Source: Chondrilla cf. caribensis
Lineage: Eukaryota > Porifera > Demospongiae > Chondrillida > Chondrillidae
Assembly: GCA_964020155.1 (NCBI GenBank)
Contig: OZ026546.1
Span: 8,518,879 to 8,582,878, forward strand
Reading direction: 5' to 3'
DNA: 64,000 bases
Position numbers and translations under genes: made by a program. Shown piece by piece: positions 57,688 through 64,000 of this stretch (positions within the stretch are counted from its first letter, which is position 1; each line of letters begins with the position of its first letter). The notes under the pieces are model-generated. The model was not told the DNA's origin. It saw nothing but the letters and a program-made list of their open reading frames with translations, and made no database searches.

Positions 57688-57959
57688 CTGGAGAGGGGGG
57701 GAGGGGAGAGATGTGGACAAGAATTGATATGGGGTAGGTCAGTAAATTGTGGTTGACACACTGACAAGGAGAAATATGAATGAAGGAAAATTTTTGAATT
57801 CTTTGGCAGACAGTGCACTTTATCACTATAGACAGTATGTTATGTGTAGTTAAGGGAGACAGCTTTGTGTAATGCTGTACAATTGAAATGTGCAAACAGG
57901 AAACTCTGTATCTAATTACATTAGGTGTTTAATTAATACCAAAAGCACACAACACTACA

Positions 57960-58893
57960 TTCCAATGATACCAGGTATATATATATATATATATACACCA
58001 TACACACCACCAGACCACACTCATATCAGGGACCATTTAATAGTAGACAAGTAGTGTGTCAGCCTTGTCCGTGGTACTAGACGCTGGTTACTGGAGAATC
58101 AAAGGATTATGTCCAGTAAACAAGCTACAAAGTAAGCCGACTGACCATACAGACAATAAACCCTTTCCATCCACCTAGAGCACTTAGGGTAGAATGCATG
58201 GGGTAATTAGAGAACCAGTACATAGTTGTCAATTTCTGATCTTATCTGATCCAACAACCACAATTATAGTAATACTATTATACAATGTTTCATCTTAGTA
58301 TTGGCTTCAGTGTAAGCTATGGCCAAAGCTCAAGCGAGATATGTGAATCTGATAAGTTTAAAGTGATGATGGAGAGAATGGAACTGATGGAAATTAAGAA
58401 TGAGGAAAGATATCAAGAATTTCAAAACTCTAAAGAAGAGCAGGACAGACAGATAGCACAATTGAAAAAGGATGTGGAGGACATTAAGAAAGAGCGAGAC
58501 CATTACAAAACAAAATATGATCAGCTGTCACAGAAGTATTTGCAAGTGACGAAGGAAAATCATCATTTGAAATGGGAGAAGGAAGCAATGGAAAGTGGCA
58601 TTAGGAACACTTTCTTCATACCTAGGGAATGGACAAAATGTAATATATGTAGGTATAAGGCTAGGCATCAATACAAAGGATTAGAAGAAGAGGAACCAGA
58701 CTCAGAGGAAGAATTATGACTAGTGGAGGGCAAGCTATGAAGTCGCTGTTACAGCTGCATAGAACCTTAAGTTCTATGCTAACATAATAATAAAAGCTCA
58801 ACAATAATATCAACAATATTATTATTATTATTATCAATGATTGTACTACGTATGTTGAATTATAAGTTCCTTGTTACTGTTACAGTTCAAGTA
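57960..58893. repeat. Segmental duplication block 2 (short)
   Basis: Carries the TATA box, leader, coiled-coil gene and 3' flank of the duplicated unit but not the microsatellite, small ORF or SRPRA exon. More diverged than blocks 1 and 3 are from each other. Confidence 0.85.
58109..58719 (+). CDS. Small coiled-coil protein B, 147 aa (tandem family)
   Basis: Exons 58109-58131 and 58299-58719, phase 2. MSSKQATN leads into GFSVSYGQS, a coiled coil, then HHLKWEKEAMESGIRNTF and an acidic end (EEEEPDSEEEL). It is the most diverged of the three sisters and has a CxxC pair (KCNICRYK) in the C-terminal basic region that the others lack. The coding sequence, promoter and leader are conserved while the intron differs. 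Function unknown. Confidence 0.7.
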
Positions 58894-58894
58894 T

Positions 58895-59470
58895 GAGGTA
58901 AACCGTCCTAATTCTGATCACTTCCTAATTCCAATCATTTGGCAATCCAGGCCACTGTTTACTTCGTATAAGAGGAGAAAGAGTATGCTTGTCAGGTGAG
59001 TATGAACTACTATCCCTCCCCCCTATGACGCCTCTCTCTCTCTTTGCGAAGTTTGGGTTGATTGATCACCTTTGAGTAGGCATTAATATGAAACAGAAAG
59101 TATCAAAACTTCACGTGATGAGCGTTGAACCAGATACACTGTGCCTGACCAGAACAAACATAATCTTATACCTTTTGTTATTACGCGTCATAATTCTTGC
59201 CTTTCTCCTTCTTACATTCTCTACCAGATTGAACTTCAGCAGGTGGTAAGGTATAGCATGACAAGTGATCGGAAGTAGGCAATTCTCGACAAATTCACCT
59301 GCCTTTGTTCGGCCCGAAATTGCTGGTGCCTTGACATCTTTTCAAAATTTTTGTTTTAGCAGTAAAAGGTTGACATACGTACTAAAGAACACTGTCGTAA
59401 ATAGTTTGGTTGATGTCGGCTTCTTTGTGGAGAAGGTAAGCCTTTCATAAACGTTTGATCAGAATTAGGG
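58895..59470. mobile_element. Candidate terminal-inverted-repeat element
   Basis: Begins near gtcctaattctgatca and ends tgatcagaattaggg, inverted copies over about 14 bases. It interrupts the 3' flank between blocks 2 and 3. A 61-codon frame inside (59265-59450) is not recognised. Its ends resemble the element at 36421-36600. Confidence 0.5.
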
Positions 59471-59969
59471 CACTTTACCTTAATAATATTTGAAAATACT
59501 CGCATAATGGACATTTAGACAGGAGTACAAACAAGGTGTTTCTTAAGCTACTGATATTTCAATGTAACCAAAACATATGCGATAGTCAATTAATTGAATA
59601 TCACAAAAAATTTAGTTAATATGTTAGTTATGTTGTGCTACCATGTCTAATTGTTCACTGCATGGGTGTACTACTGGTGACAGTATCTTCCCTCATGCTT
59701 GACCCAATTTGTTCTTAAGAATGTGCCTTCCCTATATCCCAGCTGAGCAAACATGGCTGATACAACAACATTAAGATTTGGAGTCATGAGTTCACACCAG
59801 TTGAGCCTATTCACAGTCCAGTGAGATGAATTATTATGACCCCAACACACCTATGTTCCAACCAACGCTCCTTGTTTACAACTCAAAGGTTCATAACATT
59901 GGCTCAGCTGAATGAAGTCAACTTATTCACTAATTGAATGACTATTGAATAGCAGGTGCCATCCAAGGG
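59471..59969. other. Spacer with old duplication fragments
   Basis: Its start repeats the 3' flank of the coiled-coil genes (cttaagctactgatatt), and its end repeats the piece near 51710-51780. No gene seen. Confidence 0.5.
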
Positions 59970-60038
59970 AATGTGCATATGTAGTAGTCACAATAAACAT
60001 AAGTCTTATGTTTATTGTGACTACTACATATGCACATT
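59970..60038. repeat. Perfect 69-bp palindrome
   Basis: Two 34-base arms around a single central base (60004). Half of it (gtagtagtcacaataaacat) also sits directly after the long hairpin at 54628, that is, at the left edge of both long duplication blocks. Confidence 0.92.
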
Positions 60039-60505
60039 GAGATCTTAAAGATGATAGCATAATCTATTACACCCTGTGTACACTAGCCCAGTTCAGGTGT
60101 GAATACCACAAGAACTGGTCATGACCAGTTACACTGGGGGAATAATTGTTAACAGGACCAACCAAAATAGAATTTTATTCATTGGTTACATGTCCTTTAC
60201 AACTGGGTCAATCAGGCCAGCCCACTTACAAGCAATAATATAGGCCAGGCCCAGTTGGTCTAGTGTATTTGTGGTTGGCCCAGTTTACATTCCCTAATAA
60301 ATTCACCTGTGTCAGACTGGGCTAATGAGATCATAAGTTGGTCCGCCCACTTGCTCAGGTCAGCTCCAATGATACCAGGTATATTATATATACACCATAC
60401 ACACCACCAGACCACACTCATATCAGGGACCATTTAATAGTAGACAAGTAGTGTGTCAGCCTTGTCCGTGGTACTAGACACTGGTTACTGGAGAATCAAA
60501 TGATT

Positions 60506-61074
60506 ATGGCCAGTAAACAAGCTAAGCTAAGGTAAGCTGACTGACCATACAGACAATAAACCCCCTCCATCCACCAAGAGCACATAGGATAGAATGGGAT
60601 AATTTGAGAAACCTGTGCATCAAACATTTGGTTATTGATCCAAATTGCCAGCAATAATATCTCCATAATACTATTACAATGTTTCAATTTAGTATTGGCA
60701 TCAATGTAAGTGATGGCCAAAGTTCAAGTGGAAATGACTTGGTGAAAGAGCTGGCCAAGAAAGTGGAACAGATGAAAACTGTAAATGATGAAAGATATCA
60801 AGAATTTCAAGAAAGTGAAGAGAAGCAGAACAATGAGATAACACGATTGAGAGAAGATTTGGAGGGAGTTCAGAAAGATCGAGATGATTACAAACTAAAA
60901 TATTTGGCCATGAAGAAAGCAAATCATCATTTACAATGGGAAAAGGAAAAAATGGAACATGGCATTGAGAACACCTTCTACATTCCTAGGAAATGGATAA
61001 ATCGTAAGATCAGTAAGTATGAGAAGAAACATCCATACAAAGAACCAACTGAATCAGATTTAGAGGATGAATGA
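60506..61074 (+). CDS. Small coiled-coil protein C, 135 aa (tandem family)
   Basis: Exons 60506-60531 and 60693-61074, phase 2. MASKQAKLS leads into GINVSDGQS, then an acidic coiled coil, HHLQWEKEKMEHGIENTF, a basic stretch and an acidic end (ESDLEDE). Against sister A it lacks one segment of about ten residues in the middle of the coil; otherwise the match is strong. TATA box at about 60383. Function unknown. Confidence 0.7.
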
Positions 61075-61436
61075 TGACTAGTCCAGGGCCAAAGTGTGAA
61101 GTTACTGTTACAGCTGCAGCAAACCTCGAGTTCTATACTAATGTAAAATGAAAGTTTAGCAATATCATCGACATTCTTATCATTATTATTATGAATGATT
61201 ATATACTGTAATGAAATCCTTTTTACTAGTAAAGTTCAAGTATATATATATAATATTTGAATATACTCATGTATGTACATTTAGATATGAGTATTAACAA
61301 GGCGTTTCTTAAGCTACTGATATTTTCTTGTAACCAAAACATGTTAATTAATTAGCTGATTGAAAAATCAACTTCTGATATGTTACGCTTGATAGAAGAG
61401 GCATGCCTGAGCAAGCTCCAACAAAGATTATACAGT

Positions 61437-61536
<100 letters not shown>

Positions 61537-61678
61537 CATGTTGTACATACACAGCACTTCACACTCCTGTTGAGTTGGAGACGAGCAGTCAGTCTGTGAG
61601 TACAGACAGTTTTCAGGTAGGTACGTGTAGAGCTGTTTACGTAATAGTTGTAGCCTCCCTGGGTGTGCTACAGCGAAT

Positions 61679-61786
61679 ATGGACACACTCTACCTAATTG
61701 ATTACGAGGACGAAGCCGATTCTTTCACGATCCACTCAGCACTACTATTGAAGACGTTCAAAGACTACACGCAATGCAAGCACTGA
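61679..61786 (+). CDS. Short ORF, 35 aa, sister of the 56.6-kb ORF
   Basis: Begins MDTLYLIDYEDEADSF like its sister, after the same leader exon (donor at 61618) and an acceptor (gtgctacag). It stops earlier. The region around the stop matches 51115-51125, where a GTAAGC donor stands at the corresponding place, so the ancestral gene probably had a further exon. Confidence 0.35.
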   Translation: MDTLYLIDYEDEADSFTIHSALLLKTFKDYTQCKH

Positions 61787-62501
61787 TAGCTACCACATAC
61801 ACTCACTGAAGCCGGGGATCCGTGGGTCACTGGAAATGCAATAGAATTCTCCTTCATCGTATACTATGTCCCGTAATAATTTCAGTTACATGATAGATAA
61901 TGATGCTGGTGCGCGCCATCCCGAAGGTTACTCTTATAGACCATTAATTTTCTGCTCGCTGTCCATCACATTTTCGCGATTTTCAGCCATTTACAGGAGT
62001 GCCGACGTCACATGCACATTCGAAAAATGGAGGCGAGTAGGCCTTACCACGCGAGACTACTATAGTATGGGCTTCTTGCATTTATCGCCGCAGGGCCATA
62101 AGCACGTATTATAGTATGATGCGAAAACGGTTACTTTGGCTCCAGGATAGGCTGTTTTGAGGGTTGGTGCTCGAGATGAGTAGCAAACACTGGTAGGCTA
62201 TAGGTACCTGCAGAGGCCAACATGGGGATATAGCATAACATGGGCTATAGTTAACCAGTACTTGTAACATAGCTGACAATGTTGGTGGATTGTTATACAC
62301 AAAATGATCGAACTCTAACAACCAGGATTCAGCAATGAGCATATTCCTAGAATATACATTGTGCAATGTATCAATACAGTATGAGGAATTAACATTATCA
62401 TTAACATAATACATTAATAGCAATATAAATAAATAATATTATGAATCACATCGCTCAGTCAGTTCCTAGTATTATGCAGTAAACAGTCCCGATCTTCCTG
62501 T

Positions 62502-63811
62502 TCAGGACAGCAGTGACTGGACCACAGCCTGCACGTTGAGACTCTTGAGGTCTCTATAGGTCTGTCCAGTCCCAACAAAGACAATAGGCTGTCCTGTGAT
62601 GTAGGTCATCGAGATGGCTGCACCCACCTGGAGAGGGGGGGGGGAGGGGAGAGATGTGGACAGGATGCTATATTATAGAATGTACTAACACTCTATAGGG
62701 ATCGATATATGAAAATCTTGTGTATAAAACTAAATTAGCACATTTGAGGATTTTGTAGTCGTTTATCAGCAGTACAGCTTGGTGTATTCCAAGGATTTGC
62801 ACTGCTACATCCTGGTGATATCGGGATGACTGTGCTATGACATTGTGGTCACAGCAGGGTGTACTGGTGACAGTATGCTGCCTCCACTTGATCCAATTTG
62901 CACTTAAGAATGTACCATACCAGGTGGACCACACCAGGTGGACCACACCAGGTGGACCACACCAGGTGGACCACACCAGGTGGACCACACCAGGTGGACC
63001 ACACCAGGTGGACCATACCAGGTGGACCACACCAGGTGGACCACACCAGGTGGACCACACACTGACACACCTTATCATCGATGGTATCGAACTTGGTGAG
63101 AACTATCCCATCAATCAACCGGGGGTCCTCTGCATCAGAGTGGTCGGCCAGTGCTCGGTTGAACTTGACCAACTGGTCCACTGCCTCATTACCAACCAGA
63201 GCTTCTCCCACAAACAGTACGAGGTCAGGGTTGTTGACACGGATCAGCTGTGAGGGGGGAAAAGGGAGGAGTGATGGTGAGGATGAGGGGGGAATGAGGG
63301 AGTAGTGACGGTAAGGGGGGAATGAGGGAAGAGTGAGGGTAAGGAGGGAATGAGGGAGTAGTGACGGTGAGGGTGAGGAGGGAATAAGAGAGTAGTGTCA
63401 GTGAGGGTGAGGAGGGGATGAGGAGTGAATGAGGGGGAATGAGGGAAGAGTTAGGGTGAGGGGGGAATAAGGGAGGAGTGATGGTTTGGGTGAGGGGGGA
63501 ATGAGGGAGTAGTGAGGGTGAGGAGGGAATGAGGGAAGAGTGAGGGTGAGGAGGAGGTTGCTGCTACAGTAGACTATGAACTACAGTGTGTCACCTTCAG
63601 TATGTAGGCACTGGTAAGTGGGTGTGTAATTTAGTGTGGCTAAGGTACGTATATCATTGGGTGGGATAAGAGGGAGTGTTATCCAAAAGAGTCTTTCCAA
63701 CACAGTGAGAGGATGGGGGACCAACCTTAGCTAGTGCTCTCATCAAAGGTTCATTGTCCTGCATTCTGCCAGCAGTGTCCACCAACACTACATCATACTT
63801 CTGCTGACGAG
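62502..63811 (-). CDS. SRPRA: Signal recognition particle receptor subunit alpha, C-terminal exons (partial)
   Basis: Three exons on the minus strand: 63726-63811, 63071-63247, 62502-62627; the gene begins beyond the right edge. They encode the C-terminal part of the NG GTPase domain of the SRP docking protein: the G3 motif DTAGRMQ, the conserved [16 protein letters not shown] segment, the G4 motif TKFD and the closing VGTGQ loop followed by the C-terminal helix. All catalytic motifs visible are intact. SRPRA on the ER membrane receives ribosome-SRP complexes by forming a GTP-dependent heterodimer with SRP54. The gene converges on the coiled-coil cluster, and its last exon is also present as a stray copy at 57562-57687. 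Confidence 0.95.
62914..63062. repeat. 14-bp minisatellite
   Basis: Ten copies of caggtggaccacac in the last SRPRA intron, ending only 8 bp from the donor of the penultimate exon (63071). Confidence 0.94.
63250..63560. repeat. GA-rich degenerate minisatellite
   Basis: Repeated gagggtgaggagggaatgaggg-like units of about 20-35 bp in an SRPRA intron; pyrimidine-rich on the coding strand. Confidence 0.9.
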
Positions 63812-63904
63812 CTGGGGAGAGTGGGGAGTAGCATACAATACACACCCGTGACAATATGGCAGTATTATATTTGTTAATACATACGTACGTATGTATCTGA
63901 TGTT

Positions 63905-63906
<2 letters not shown>

Positions 63907-64000
<94 letters not shown>
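63907..64000. repeat. (CA)n microsatellite, cut by the window edge
   Basis: About 47 CA units with one TA; (TG)n on the SRPRA coding strand, in the intron upstream of the 63811 acceptor. Confidence 0.95.

Larger units (their letters stand above)
54640..57715. repeat. Segmental duplication block 1
   Basis: About 3.1 kb that recurs as block 3 (60040-62665) with high similarity, including promoter, coiled-coil gene, microsatellite, small ORF and the last exon of SRPRA. Block 2 (57960-58893) is a shorter, more diverged copy of the first part. Confidence 0.88.

Overview
The window reads as genomic DNA of an invertebrate animal. It contains spliced orthologues of animal genes (RNF220, CCDC191, SRPRA), immunoglobulin/fibronectin receptors built from phase-1 exons, and many transposon types. 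Long (TG)n/(CA)n tracts, TACG-rich simple repeats and intronic minisatellites are very common. Introns are mostly short and genes are closely packed. A sponge is my best guess, but nothing seen is diagnostic of the phylum. All exon models below were made by eye from splice signals, reading frame and family resemblance; no search was run.

Layout. 0.3-1.4 kb: C-terminal part of an unrecognised single-pass membrane protein (-). 1.8-2.3 kb: small ankyrin-repeat gene (-), divergent from a six-exon RNF220-type RING E3 ligase (2.6-4.5 kb, +). 4.9-18.2 kb: two paralogous seven-Ig-domain membrane receptors placed head to head around a 367-bp shared promoter region. 18.6-26.8 kb: a third receptor (Ig + FN3, +). 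27.3 kb: tRNA-derived SINE-like element. 27.9-32.6 kb: CCDC191 (-). 32.9-40.6 kb: a transposon graveyard (Penelope-like, LINE and Ty3/gypsy remnants) lying among pieces of a broken FN3 receptor. 41-62 kb: seven short genes for low-complexity coiled-coil proteins, three of them in a recent tandem segmental duplication, mixed with fold-back elements including a 216-bp-arm hairpin. 62.5-64 kb: the 3' end of SRPRA (-), whose last exon has also been copied into the neighbouring duplication.

Two systems stand out. First, the head-to-head Ig receptors are about 87-95% identical in Ig1 and Ig5-Ig7 (one connecting intron included) but only about a quarter to a third identical in domains 2-4, and their membrane and tail exons differ. 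This mosaic resembles that of diversifying recognition receptors such as cnidarian Alr genes, although allorecognition is only an inference. Second, the coiled-coil cluster appears lineage-specific: short genes, tiny first coding exons, TATA-box promoters, repeated local duplication, and no family I recognise.
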